NCBI RefSeq assembly: GCF_030272615.1
Contig: NC_081415.1
Location: 513,928,034-513,992,033 of the forward strand
From: Cryptomeria japonica
Taxonomy: Eukaryota; Streptophyta; Pinopsida; Cupressales; Cupressaceae
Length of the DNA: 64,000 bases
Direction: 5' to 3'
The notes beneath the pieces are model-generated. The model was not told the DNA's origin and did not search any database. It saw nothing but the letters and a program-made list of their open reading frames with translations. A program made the translations under genes and the position numbers. Position 1 is the first letter of the stretch. Each line of letters opens with the position of its first letter. This document shows, in pieces, positions 35,376 to 46,700 of this stretch.

Positions 35376-35591
35376 GAACCAGTTGACAGCCAACCGAGTA
35401 CCAGTAGCAATGTTCCTACACCGGAAAATGTAGATGCTGATACTGATGGAGATGACGATGAAGAAGAAAACCAAGAGGAATCTATCAAAACCATTCCTCA
35501 TTATGTCAAGCTGAATCATGATCCTAAGCAGATCATAGGAGATAAGGATGCGGGAATCCTTACAAGAAGAGAGGTCAGAGAAAACTCATGT

Positions 35592-36344
35592 ATGATCTCT
35601 GAATTTGAGCCTAAATCATTCAAAGAGGCACATAAGGATGAAGACTGGATCAAGGCAATGGAAGAGGAACTTGACCAGATAGAGAAAAATGGTACATGGT
35701 CTTTGGTACCCAAACCGGAGCACAAAAATGTCATTGGTACTAAATGGGTTTTCAGAAATAAGCTGAATGAGGATGGCATAGTGATTAGGAACAAAGCCAG
35801 ATTAGTGTGCAAAGGATATGCTCAAGAAGAAGGAGAAGACTATGGTGAAACCTTTGCTCCTGTAGCCAGATTGGAAGGAGTCTATATGATTCTTGCATAT
35901 GGAGCTTTTAAAGGTTTCAAAGTATATCAAATGGATGTAAAATCTACATTCCTAAATGGTGTACTTGAAGAGGAGGTGTATATTGAGCAACCAGATGCGT
36001 TTGCCCTATCTGAAGATAGTAACATGGTATGTGGGCTACATAAAGCCTTATATGGAGTAAAGCAGGCACCTAGAGCATGGTATGAACGTCTGCATTCTCA
36101 TCTTGTGAAGATTAGATTTGAGAGAACAAGTGAAGATAGTAATTTCTACTTGAAGTCTGAAGGAGATCAGATCCTGATTTGTGAGGTATTTGTTGATGAC
36201 ATTATCTTTGGTGGAGATGACAAGGTGAGTCATGAGTTTACAGATGAGATGAAGAAAGAATTTGAAATGTCACTCATACGGGAGATTAAATTCTTCATTA
36301 GACTGCAGATCCAACAGATGAAGGATGGAATCTTTATCACATAG
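35592..36344 (+). pseudogene. Copia-B reverse transcriptase
   Basis: A 250-residue open stretch with the full copia RT motif series: [64 protein letters not shown] and the active site [13 protein letters not shown], with both catalytic Asp present. It ends in [17 protein letters not shown], then TAG. It is the best preserved domain of this element, but it lacks its own start and its RNase H is incomplete. Confidence 0.9.
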
Positions 36345-36626
36345 TCCAAGTATGTCAAAGAGGTGTTGAAGACCTTTGGCATGGAAGATAGCAAACCGGT
36401 TGGTACTCTGATGGTGACTGGTTGTAAACTATCTAAAGAAGATGACTCAGAATCAGTTGATGAGAAGGAATACCGATCAATGATTGGTAAGTTGCATTAT
36501 GTAGTGCATAGCAGACTGGATATTGCACATGTAGTTGGCATTACTGCAAGATTCCAGAAAAGCCCAAGAGAATCTCACTTGGTTGCAGTCAAGTGGATTC
36601 TTAGGTATCTGAAGGGAACTGTTGAC
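36345..36626 (+). pseudogene. Copia-B RNase H region, cut at the 3' LTR
   Basis: Continues in frame after the TAG at 36342-36344 with the conserved linker (KTFGMEDSKPVGTLM, YRSMIGKLHYV, RESHLVAVKWILRYLKGTVDY). It then passes without a break into LTR sequence at about 36627. The catalytic part of RNase H is absent. The last 20 residues of the apparent frame to 36695 are LTR sequence. Confidence 0.85.
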
Positions 36627-38256
36627 TATGTGAACCGGTATGAGGACATAATGACATTGTATGTTGTCATTGATGTCAATGTGCTAAAGAACTGAGAACT
36701 GGCATATGAGAGAACCGATAGAACACTATGAACTAGCATTTGTGCCAAAGTGAAGCATGACATTGTATATTGTCATTGATGTCAATATGCTGAAGAAGTG
36801 AGAACTGGCATATGAGAGAACTAGTAGAACATTGTGAACCGACATTTGTGCCAAAGTGAAGCGGTGTGTTTGTTCATGATGAACCAACATATAGTTATGT
36901 GAACCGGCTCATGGAAGTATTGTATGACTACCGGTTGGTAGTCTCAACTTCAGGGTTTCCGATTTAAGTACTTCAAGCCTGTGTGGCTCAACTGGTGACT
37001 TTGTGTGATGAGTTAGCATGGTAACAAAGAACAAATCATGTTGCCATGTAAGCCTTGTGCGCGTGAAGGATCTTGCATGAAGGAGATTGTTCCTATCTAC
37101 CTCGAAAATGTGAGAATTCTGTAAAACGGTGATAACGTGTGATGGGTTATCGCCCGCCATAAAATTGGTGGAAATGGTCGATGGAGAATGTCTTGAGATT
37201 GGATCCAGAACTGTTGCATTTAATGCAGTGTGCTCAATGGTCAGGATTGAACCATTTGAATTCCTTAACCTAACAGGTTTAGGGTTTAGGGTTTATGCTA
37301 CCGACCTATCTGTTTTCCTATAAGGTCGATGTTGTGTCTCTTTCTAAGGTTGTTGGCAAAAGTTGTGTGTGTGTATCCAAGAGAAGGGATACGTGATTCT
37401 TGCCAGACCCAAAAGAGAGAAGTGATACCTGCAGAGTGTAATTACAGAAGGTGAAGAGGAGCTCAAGCAGATCTGCATTAGCATTGAGTGATGTTACCAG
37501 ATCATTGTAATACCTATTGATCTCTAACCACCTCAATAGTTGGAAAATCCCTTAATAGGGTAGCCTTAACCGTCTTGTTGTAAATCCTTTAATAGGGTAA
37601 TTCAAAGCTATTGAGTTCAAAATCCTTTAGCTATTGAGTTCTTGAAATCCTCTAACAAGGTAACCTTTAATAAGGTTTAACCCTTAACCGGGTATTCTAG
37701 CTATCCCTTAACCGGGTGATCCCTAATAGGATTGGTTCCTAGCAGAACCTTTTGTAATGTCTCTAATCGGACAAGGCTCCTAACAGAGCGGACTTCTAAA
37801 GAGGTCAAAAACAGCTTGTGGGTATTCATCCCCACTATGGTTTTTCCCAGTTGGGTTTCCACGTGAAAAATATGTGTGTCATGTGTGATGCTTTTATCTT
37901 GTGATGCTTTCCTAATGTCTGTCAATCATATGATGGTTCTGTGTTTTATGCCTGTCAATAAAACATGTTGAACTAGCAGTTATTATGATCTAATGATAGA
38001 TTGTCTATTTATGCATAAGGGTGAAATGGTAGTGTAGTCTTGAGTTGAGTGAAAAGCTAAGTGAGTAACCGGTTAATGATTGTCTCAGTCATTCTTAGCT
38101 TTACCAGTTGCACTCTGTTTCAAACCGGTGTCACTATTTGCCAGTCATTTGAAGTGTCTGCTATCAAATTGGTTTAGGACTGTATTTTTGTCTATACTGA
38201 TTCACCCCCCCCTCTCAGTACTGGGTTAGTACTATCTGTTCATCACTGAGTTATCA
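36627..38256 (+). repeat. Copia-B 3' LTR
   Basis: About 1.63 kb, alignable with 31381-33026. It keeps the 106-bp tandem duplication (from 36656 and 36762) but has only two telomere-like units (37276-37294). The first dozen bases of the LTR are replaced by pol sequence at the deletion junction. It ends gttatca next to the right gtatc. Confidence 0.9.
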
Positions 38257-38261
38257 GTATC
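38257..38261 (+). repeat. Copia-B target-site duplication, right
   Basis: Exact repeat gtatc of 31376-31380. On the minus strand it covers the second Asp codon of the LINE RT catalytic box. Confidence 0.85.
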
Positions 38262-39095
38262 ATCAAAAAATTAAAGGTGAGAATGAGGGGGGAAACTTTT
38301 GCACTATCTCCAACCCTAAATCAAACCTTGTTTAATTTGAGACTTGATAAATCTACAAAGCCCTTCAACCATGACAATAAATAGATAAGGAGAGAGAGGA
38401 TCCCCTTGTTAGAGATCCATAGAACCACTAAAAAAATCAAATGACTCACCATTAATAAGGAACAAAAGAGAGGTATAAGTAGCACAATTCATGATCCAAT
38501 TAGCTCAATCACCACCAAATCCAAATGCCAAAAGAAATTTCAATAAAAAAATCCATTTAACCATATCATAAGCTGTTGCCATGTCAAGTTTGATGAACAT
38601 GACTTTCTCCTTAGAGGTCACCATATAACGAATAGCCTCTGCACTAATCACAATCCCATCAAGAATCTGGCCCTGCTCATTATAAATAAGAGATTTGAGG
38701 CATGACTTGAGCCTTTTTGCAATCAAATTAGCCCTAACATTATAAACCACATTACAAAGAGCAATGGGTCTGAAATAATTAAAACTATTAAGAAAAAAAA
38801 AAAAAAGATTTTTTAATCTTTTAACATGTGTATATTTCTTTGCAATTCATGAACCACCTCTAAAAGATCCAATATGATAGCCTCCCATAACTCATTAAAG
38901 AATTCAATAAAAAATCTATTAGAACCTAGGACTTTTCTTTTTTTATATGAAACACTACTTCCTCTAGTTTTTACATTGAGATGGGATGAATGAAGGCCTC
39001 ATTCATCTCATTAGAAACCAATGAGGAAATGCAATCTAATTAAATATCACATCTTCACTAGTAGGGGGAGTCCTTAGTCAACAAAGTAAATAAAT
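38262..39095 (-). pseudogene. LINE RT N-terminal part
   Basis: The frame at 38505-38750 reads NVRANLIAKRLKSCL, ILDGIVISAEAI and FIKLDMATAYDMVKW, the classical L1-type RT motifs, including the first catalytic Asp (KLDMxxAYD). Upstream, with stops, SSLVSNEMNEAF and KKEKSPR match the region before the LINE SPGPDGF box. At the insertion edge the catalytic box reads FFDD rather than the usual FADD. Similarity ends at about 39095, where the DUF247 upstream region begins, consistent with 5' truncation at insertion. Confidence 0.85.
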
Positions 39096-39381
39096 CTCAT
39101 CACATTTCAGAAACGTTTGATTGAGGGTATTGGACAAGAAAAATCTGGTCAGTCTAGAGAATAGTAGTCCTTTCAGCTACCACTCATAGGCATATATGAT
39201 TTGCTCTTTTTTCCAAAAAAAAACAAAACGTTTAACTGAAAAATCGGGTCAAGGAAAAAGAAAAGTGTACTATGATGGTCGAATTTTTTAGTATTTCTTT
39301 CAATCTCCACACATATATGTAATTTATTTCATGCTCTCTCTAAGGGCTGGCCTATCAACTGAAAAATCTAAACGAACAGAG
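39096..39381 (+). promoter_or_regulatory. DUF247 upstream region, copy 3
   Basis: Shares aaatctggtca, cctttcagctacc and ataggcata with 5930-6106, and tttctttcaatctccac, catatat and tatcaactga with the 5' flank of copy 2 (10480-10545). Three-way conservation suggests it carries the original promoter and 5' leader. The LINE insertion ends just upstream. No element can be assigned more precisely. Confidence 0.55.
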
Positions 39382-41016
39382 ATGGTAATAGTTGAGATCT
39401 ATTCGAGCAACCCTCAGAGCTGCGGTGATAGCAGCTGTGTAATTCAAGCGGGGCATGATCTCACAATCAATGAAGAGGATATATCCTATGTAAGCTCTCA
39501 TCAGATCTTCCAAGTGCAAAGGCTACCGCCATACTCCAAAGATGGTTTGTACAGTCCACGTCTTGTTTCCATTGGCCCTTTTCATTATGGAAAGGAGGAG
39601 CTGCAAGGCATGGAGAAGTCAAAATCTGAGGCAGTTAGAAGGATGCAAAAGAGGATCGAGAGGAGTAATCCACACGTTTCTATTAAATCAATTGTTGAAC
39701 AGCGCATCCTGTTTAAGGAGAAGAAGATAAGGAATTTCTATGGTGAATATAATCCCCTTACTTCTATAGAACTAGCATGGATGGTCACCAGGGATGCATG
39801 TTTTGTTTATGAATTTATTGTAAGTTATATTGAAGTTGACAGGAATGCTCAGCATTCATATGAAACCCAAGTATGTCAATTTGAGTATGTTCAATGCTTT
39901 TATAAAGAAGAAGTGAGTGCGTTTAAGTGGAAGTATGATGCTGTGTTTGATGCCGATGTTCAAAATCCCATGAGAGAAAGACTAATGACTGATATACTTC
40001 TTTTTGAAAACCAAATACCATTCTGGATTTTGAAAGATCTCCTTAAATTCCAGACGGGTTCTGCTGAAGCTGCAAAACATAAGGTAGAAAATTTAATGAA
40101 TATGCTGCTTTGGAGAGCGGCTAGACATGAATTTTTTATGTGGAAACCTAGAGTTTCTTTCGACATGTAATGTAAGAAACATATTCTCGAAGTAGTCTAC
40201 CGGTCGATGCTGGGCAGCGATTTTAGCTCCTTCGCCGATGCTGAACTGCTAGAAGTGCCGCCTTCGTCCCAAAATCACATTCAGATCTGCTTTGGGGAAT
40301 CCACTGATTCAATGAAAGCCATTTCTGGACGTTTGTGTAATCCTTCGTTACTCTCTTCCTCCTCAAATAAGATCCCTTCCAACACTGCCGATATGGTCTA
40401 CCTGAAGCTCCCAACAGCATCGGAACTCGTGCGTGGAGGAGTGAAGATCCGGCCAGTGCTCATTAAAGATATAAAAAGGGCAGTCGAGCAAGATCCAACA
40501 AGATCGCTTGAATATTGTTCAGCCATTCGATGGATAAGGTTTGATGAGAAAACATCAACTTTGTACTTACCACAATTCAAAGTAACGCTGGAGTTATATT
40601 CTGTATTGGGTAGCATCAGTGCCATGGAAGTGGGCGTTAGAGGGTACGGTACTAAACCAATGACTCAGTTTGCGTTGCTTATGGATGAGCTGATAGATAA
40701 CGAGGAGGATGTTGCAGTGCTCAGAAACACAGATGTGATTAACAATTTCATTGGAGGCAACCAACAACTGGCTAAACTTTTCAATTTGGGTAAAGGTATT
40801 GCCCATGTCAAGGGCTGCAAAGCAATTGATGACGTTATAATAGGGTTGCATCAGTACACGAAAAGAAAGTATAAGAGGCTCTGTAGTGAGTTTGTTAGTG
40901 CTTATTTTTCTAAACCATGGCTGGTTGCTGGTTCCATGGCTGCCGTGCTGCTAATTGTAATGACAGTGGCAGAAGATTTGTGTATGTTTGTTACTTGCAA
41001 CCCCTATTCCCATTGA
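39382..41016 (+). pseudogene. DUF247 gene, full length except one in-frame stop
   Basis: From the ATG at 39382 (the start shared with copy 2) to the stop at 41016 there are 544 codons in one frame, interrupted only by TAA at codon 263 (40168-40170). The N-terminal half has the DUF247 hallmark IFQVQRLPPYS then SPRLVSIGPFHYG (about residues 42-70) and later LLFENQIPFWILKDLL. The C-terminal half has ELVRGGVKIRP, LYLPQF, the block MTQFALLMDELIDNEEDV, GGNQQLAKLFN, and near residues 513-533 a hydrophobic segment WLVAGSMAAVLLIVMTVA. Family proteins are plant-specific, often membrane-anchored at the C-terminus; grass DUF247 pairs at the S and Z loci are male self-incompatibility determinants, a role not transferable here. 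It could make a truncated 262-residue protein lacking the membrane anchor. An upstream in-frame ATG at 39331 is not conserved in copy 2. Confidence 0.85.
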
Positions 41017-41898
41017 ACTCCATCTTTCTTCCCCTTCTACATTTCTGTAGGAGAAAAATTTCTGGTCAGTGATTCATTCGTCATCATAGATTACTTTGTG
41101 ACCGGCGGCTAGTTTTGGGTCAAAGTAAGCTTGCTTGTTTATGAAGTGTGGTATATAAGTATAATGTCTTAATTGATAGTAGTCTTATAAATATTTTATT
41201 TTGAATTTTTTTTAGTCTATGTGGAAGCTGAGAACTTGTTCAATGCAATTACTTTGACTTGTTCATTCGAGGAAAAATTAAATATAAATTATAAGATAAT
41301 GATTCAATATTTTATTTCTCATATTATTATTTTTTATTAAAGTCAAAGAAATTGTATTGAATTTGTATTCATATTCTTATTTTCTATATAGACTAAAAAA
41401 GATTAAAAATTATTAAGGGAATCAATAGTCAAGTTAAATTTGAATAAAATTCAATCAATAATAATGAAATTCAATCAATAATGGACACATTCAAAATAGA
41501 AGTAAATGAAGTAATCTTTTAAAAAGAACAAATATTTATATAATGCTATGACAAATTTGACTTTGTATGTTGTGGAGAAAATACATATTATAAAAAATCT
41601 CATTAATAATAACAATAGAAAATTAGATAATAAAATTTACGTTATTATTTTTCTTTACATTAATTCATATAATATTTTTCAACAAATACATTTTCTAGAT
41701 ATCCCACAATCACTTAAGTTCAAGACAACAATCAAGAAAATAATATGCTCTATCTAACATCTACGGATTTGTAAATTTGATTCTCTATTTTTTATAAAAT
41801 AATTTTGTCATCAATATATTATGACCTGAAATTCAAGCCAGCCCAACTTCATTCATAAATGTGGTTCTTTTTCTTTAAAAATTCATTAATAATTATTT
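41017..41898. other. 3' flank of DUF247 copy 3, before Copia-C
   Basis: Aligns with 6413-7215 and with the corresponding part of copy 2. Similarity runs up to attcattaataatt, where Copia-C is inserted, and resumes at 49005. Confidence 0.8.
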
Positions 41899-43142
41899 TG
41901 TTGGCCATTTGGAGGAATTGATTATGTGTTGCATTGATGTTTTGTCATTAATGTCAACACTAGCTATTTTGGTTGTTTACCGGTATCCTTCTGGTCCTGG
42001 TAGGTTGTTTGGTTTCTGGTTGTTTAGATCATTATGATCTGGTATGCTCCGGTATGTTTGGCTTATGGAATTGGCTTGTTTATGCTACTCAGATTCATGT
42101 TCAATCAGTTTGTTTTGATCTGGTGATCGGAAGCTATCTTGTATGCTAGTAAGCTTGGTCTATTGTTTCGGCGAGGGTTTCACCAACAGAGTTTTATTGA
42201 AGATCTTTGACATTATGCATAAGTGGTGTTGGTGTGGCTTCTAGTGGAGATTCAGGATGCTGATGGTGATCGTGTTCTAGACTTGGTTGATTGGTATCAT
42301 TGCTTTAGCATGTGTGGACTTAAATTGGGTCCTGGTTTATCTAGGTTATGGACCCGCTTAATGTAACATGATGATTGGACTTCTCAATATGTTTCTGGGA
42401 TGTCTTATGGGTTGGATATTATTTGTTTTGTCTCAGGTCGACATGTTTTGTAATTATGTAATTGTTTTATTGTCTGGTAGCAGACCTTATTGTTTGTGGT
42501 CGAGGTTTTGTATATATATGATGTAAGATCTCATTGTAGATTATCATGGAATGGAATAGGAGCGAATAATGTAATAATCATTCAGGCAAAGGATTTAGTC
42601 GATCATTAGAGATCGAGTTGGGTTTATGTAAGAGGATTTAGCTCTCCAATATTGAGCTTAACCGGAACTGTACTCAGGCATAGGAGATGCTTTCATTGAA
42701 GTTCATTCTTTCCTTTGAATTGTAGTCTGGATTTTTATGTAGTTAGTGAGACTCCTTTTGTGATGAGCAGTGTGCTCTAGGTTGTTGGCCTTCCTACAAG
42801 TGCAGTCCCCTCATTTGTAATCACATACTTACTATAGAAGTATTATTTGACTGTAGGTAGGCTTCCCACCATGGTTTTTCCCTTTCCTGGGTTTTTCATG
42901 TACAAATCTTGGTGTCATGTGGATTGTATTTATTCTCTGATTATTGCTTGTGCTAAATTGGTATATTTGCTATTTTTGTAATTGGTTTATGCATTCCGGT
43001 ATTGATCTTTTGGGTTCTGGTATTAGAGTTTTAATTGTTTAAGGTTCTGGTATTAAAGTTTTAATTGCTTAAGGTTCTGGTAATCTGGTGACAACTGATT
43101 CACCCCCTTCTCTCAGTTGTCTTCCGGTTATTTGAACTAACA
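41899..43142 (+). repeat. Copia-C 5' LTR
   Basis: tgttggcc...aactaaca, 1244 bp. Contains a 30-bp unit (ggttctggtatta.agtttt) repeated twice plus a partial at 43013-43088; the 3' LTR and the solo LTR at 17092 have a single unit, explaining most of the length difference. Confidence 0.9.
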
Positions 43143-43143
43143 A

Positions 43144-43155
43144 TTGGTATCAGAC
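43144..43155 (+). other. Copia-C primer-binding site
   Basis: ttggtatcagac, close to the initiator tRNA-Met type, directly after the LTR end. Confidence 0.8.
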
Positions 43156-43199
43156 CTCTGGTCCTCTCTGCAAAAGCTTAACCGCTTGAGGAAGATCCT

Positions 43200-44147
43200 A
43201 TGCTGACTAAAATTTCAAGTTCATCTTGAGCTATTTTTCAGAGAGATATTCCTAGGATTGATGGAACAAATTACAGAGTTTGGAAGATTCAGATGGAGAC
43301 TCATCTAAGATGTCTTGGTAAGAAATTTTGGGAAATCACAGAGAATGGCGTTACACCTTTTAATGCGGCATATGTCAATCCTCCTCTGACAAACTTGGAT
43401 AAGGAGCTTGAGAATTATTGTAGAGCAAGAGAATCCCTCTTGTGTGCACTTTCTGATCAGCAAATAACGGGTTTAACTGATAAATCATTTGCAAAGGCTA
43501 TATGGGACAAGTTGGAGACTCTTAATGAAGATAACCCTATTGTTAATATTGCTAAACTTGATGGTTATCGGGTGAGATATGAAAACTTGAAGATGGAAGG
43601 AGATGAAAGTATAATTGCATTCATGGAAAGGGTAAATGAGATTGTTATGGGAATTCAATGTTGTGGTGGAACTCCGAGTGAAGATGAAATAGTTTCTAAA
43701 GTTTTGAGAGCTTTACCATCGACTTATAAGATGAAGGCTACTGCAATTAATGAATTGAGAATAATGGCTAATACTTATGTCAATAGAGATACCTTGGTCA
43801 GGAAATTATCTGCTTTTGAGCTTGAAGAATTTGGACCTTCTGGAGTTGTGAAGTCTGAAACTTCTTTTCATGCATCTACATCATCAACCGGCAAGAAAGA
43901 TTGGAAAGCTTTATATGCAAAGGAATTGGATTATATGAAGAGAGAAGATGAAGAATTAGAGCAATTTGAAGCCCTATTTTCTAGAAGAGTACCTAAAGGA
44001 CTGGTAGGAAGTAAGTATGAAGGAAAAACACCTTTTAAATGTTTTGCATGTAATAAGATAGGTCATTTTTCATTTAGATGTCCTGAAAGGAATTCAAGAT
44101 TTGAAGAGAGAACTAGAAGATCTTTTAAACCTAACCATGGATATTAG
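43200..44147 (+). pseudogene. Copia-C gag
   Basis: The likely start ATG is at 43200 and is followed by TGA at 43227-43229. The same frame then stays open to 44147. It contains IPRIDGTNYRVWKIQMETHL, KAIWDKLETLNED, YENLKMEGDESI, DEIVSKVLRALP and the zinc knuckle CFACNKIGHFSFRCP (about 44038-44082), all standard for copia gag. The protein would form virus-like particles. A TAG at 44145-44147 ends it and separates it from protease, whose frame is the same. Confidence 0.88.
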
Positions 44148-44207
44148 AACAAGTATAAGTACAAGAAAAACAAAGATAAATGATGCTACATAGCAGATGA
44201 GAAAGGT

Positions 44208-44624
44208 GTGACTGATTCTGATGATGAACCGACACAAGGCTCTGCTAGTGTTTCCTACAATGGAAAGGAATGGGTGTTTCTGGCTATCAAGGAAGATGTT
44301 CCAACACTAAAAGAGAATGTACTTAAAGATAAGGCAATTGCTACTAAAGTTGAAAATAAGGATGAATGGGTAATTGACAGTGGTTGTTCACATCATATGA
44401 CTGGAGATAAAAGGAAGTTTCTATCTTTGCAAGAATTTGATGGCGGTTTGGTTAGATTTGGATATGACAAAGCATGTATGATCAAAGGAAAAGGAACTAT
44501 ATCATTAGATGGTAAGCATAATACTGATAATGTTTATTATGTTGAACGTTTAAAGCATAATCTTTTTAGTGTAGGACAATTGGTGGATAAGGGATTTCAA
44601 TTACAATTCAAGGATAAAAAATGA
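44208..44624 (+). pseudogene. Copia-C protease
   Basis: 138 residues with EWVIDSGCSHHMTGDKRKF (intact Asp-Ser-Gly) and a C-terminal end VYYVERLKHNLFSVGQL. It is in frame with gag and ends at TGA before integrase. Confidence 0.87.
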
Positions 44625-44729
44625 AAAATCATTAATAGATCTAGATTGGAGATTACAACCAGTACTTAGACAAAAGGTAATATAATTCATTTGAATTTCG
44701 GTGAGAAGACATGTTTAATTGCACAAATT

Positions 44730-45685
44730 GATGAGAGTTAGCTATGGCATAAAAGGATATGTCATGTGAATTTTGATTGCATAGTAAAGATCATTTCAAC
44801 TAAGGCAGTTAGAGATATACCTAAGATTATGAAGCCCTATAATCCGGTATGTAAAGAATGTCAAATGGGAAAATAGGTCAGAACATCTTATAAGATTATA
44901 CAAGACAAATATAATGATATTCTTGATCTTATTCATACTGATTTGTGTGGCCCTACTAGAGTTAAAATATTTCAAGGTGATATATATTTTATGCTAATCA
45001 TTGATGATTATTCTAGAATGATGTGGGTTACTTTTCCAAGGGAGAAAGCTGAGGATTTTGAAAAGTTTAAAATATTTAAAGCTAAAGTTGAGACTGAGAC
45101 AGGATTGAATATTAAATGTTTAAGGTTAGATCATGGTGGAGAATTCACATCCAATGAGTTTAATAACTTTTGTGAGAAGCATGGGATTAGGAGACAATTT
45201 TTTGCTCCCCGGACATCTCAGCAGAATGGAGCTATGGAACTTGGAAGACCAAAACTATCTTGGATGCTGCTAGAACAATTATGATGGAAGCTAATCTACC
45301 TCATATCTACTGGAGAGAAATAGTGAGCACAATAGTTTATACATTCAACAGAGTATATATCAAAGGAGAAATCGGTAAGACACCTTATGAATTATGGTTT
45401 GGCAATACAACTACAGTTGACTATTTCAAAATCTTTGGTAGTAAATGTTATATCAGGAGAGATGATATCATTGGAAAATTTGATCCTAGATGTGATGAAG
45501 GAATATTTCTTGGTTATTCTAATGAAAGCAAAGCATATAGATGTTATAACAAGAGATTGCAGAGAATTATGGAGAGCGCTAATGTCAACGTGGATGAATT
45601 GAATATAAGTCAAATCAGAGTTTATGAGAAAGAACCGATAGTGGAAATAACAATAATTGAACTAGTAACACCTTTACTAGAATAA
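44730..45685 (+). pseudogene. Copia-C integrase, frameshifted
   Basis: The zinc-binding region (HVNFDCI, CKECQMGK) is near 44765-44875 with a stop after it. The core at 44943-45284 has LIHTDLCGP, DDYSRMMWVTF and LRLDHGGEF, where the second catalytic Asp is present. A frameshift near 45260 moves the rest to another frame, 45260-45685, with the C-terminal GSKCYI and DEGIFLGYS blocks. Confidence 0.85.
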
Positions 45686-45949
45686 AATGTTCAACCAATT
45701 ACTCCGACAGTATCAGAAAATTCAATAGTAACTGAAGAACCGAAAAGAGGAACAAAGAATTAGAAGACTCCTAGGTATGTAAGGTTGAATCATTCAAAAG
45801 ATCAAATCATTGGGGATAAGAACATTGGAGTGATGACAAGAAGGAGATGGGTAGCCAATGAGATATGTTTAATTTATTAAGTTGAACCAAAATCAGTAAT
45901 TGAAGCGTGTAAAGGTGAATGTTGTATGAAAGTGATGAAAGAATAATTA

Positions 45950-46700
45950 GATCAGATAGAGAAGAATAACACATGGATTTTAGTTGCCTGACCTAAAAAT
46001 AAGAATGCTATTGAAGCTAAATGGGCTTTTAGGAATAAATTAAATGAAGATGGACAAGTTGTAAGAAATAAAGCTAGATTGGTTTGTAAAGAATATTCTC
46101 AGAAGGAAGGAATTGATTATAGTGGAACTTTTGCACCTGTAGCTAGGATTGAAGATGTAAGATTATTTCTTGCCTATGCTACACATAAAAACTACAAGGT
46201 TTATCAGACGGATGTCAAGTGTGCATTTTTTAATGGGGATCTTGATGGACAAGTTAATATTGAGCAACCTGATGGTTTTTCACTTTCAGATGATAAAAAC
46301 ATGGTTTGTAGGTTAAGGAAAGCTTTATATGTATTGAAATATGCACCTAGATCTTGGTATGCAAGGCTAGATAAATATCTTTTGAGGCTTGGTTTCACTA
46401 AAGGTAATGCTGACAAAAATCTATACTATAAAGTCACTGATGATGATATATCGATTATTGAAGTTTTTGTTGATGACATCATTTTTGGAGGTGAAGATAA
46501 GTTGTGCATGAAATTTTCTAAAAATATGGAGAATGAATTTGAAATGTCTATGATTGGGGAAATGAAATTTTTCTTAGGTTTACAAATTACTCAGTCTAAT
46601 AAAGGTATTTTCATCTATCAAACTAAGTATGCTAGGGAGATGTTGAAGAAATTTGATATGGAAGATTCTAAACCGATAAGTACTCCTATGGTTACCAGTG
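45950..46700 (+). pseudogene. Copia-C reverse transcriptase
   Basis: From about 45950 (with early stops) the copia RT series is readable; from 46079 it is open: SQKEGIDYSGTFAPVARIE, VYQTDVKCAFFNG, LRKALYVLKYAPRSWYA (usually YGLKQAPR), and the active site [13 protein letters not shown] with both Asp. It ends in the RNase H connection ISTPMV. A long open run of 302 residues covers RT and the start of RNase H. Confidence 0.88.

Larger units (their letters stand above)
31381..38256 (+). mobile_element. Copia-B: Ty1/copia element with internal deletion
   Basis: 6.9 kb with two LTRs of about 1.64 kb, a perfect gtatc target duplication, a primer-binding site and gag, protease, integrase and RT in copia order. 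The pol frame is cut within the RNase H region at about 36626 and runs directly into the 3' LTR, so half of RNase H, the 3' untranslated region and the polypurine tract are missing. Nearly all coding pieces are in frame 0, with a few stops (33398, 34172, 34403, 34937, 35375, 36344) and frameshifts in gag. It is inserted in the LINE RT catalytic box. Confidence 0.93.
28600..39095 (-). mobile_element. L1-type LINE, 5'-truncated, with nested LTR sequence
   Basis: On the minus strand, from high to low coordinates, one reads the start of the LINE RT domain (39095-38262), then after the Copia-B insertion the RT C-terminal part (31380-30500), a zf-RVT/linker-like region (30300-29860) and an RNase H domain (29690-29640 and 29195-28870). 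The endonuclease and ORF1 are missing, as in a typical 5'-truncated LINE. Stops are frequent. Both nested insertions split recognisable domains, which proves the LINE is older. The 3' end coordinate is a guess. Confidence 0.78.
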
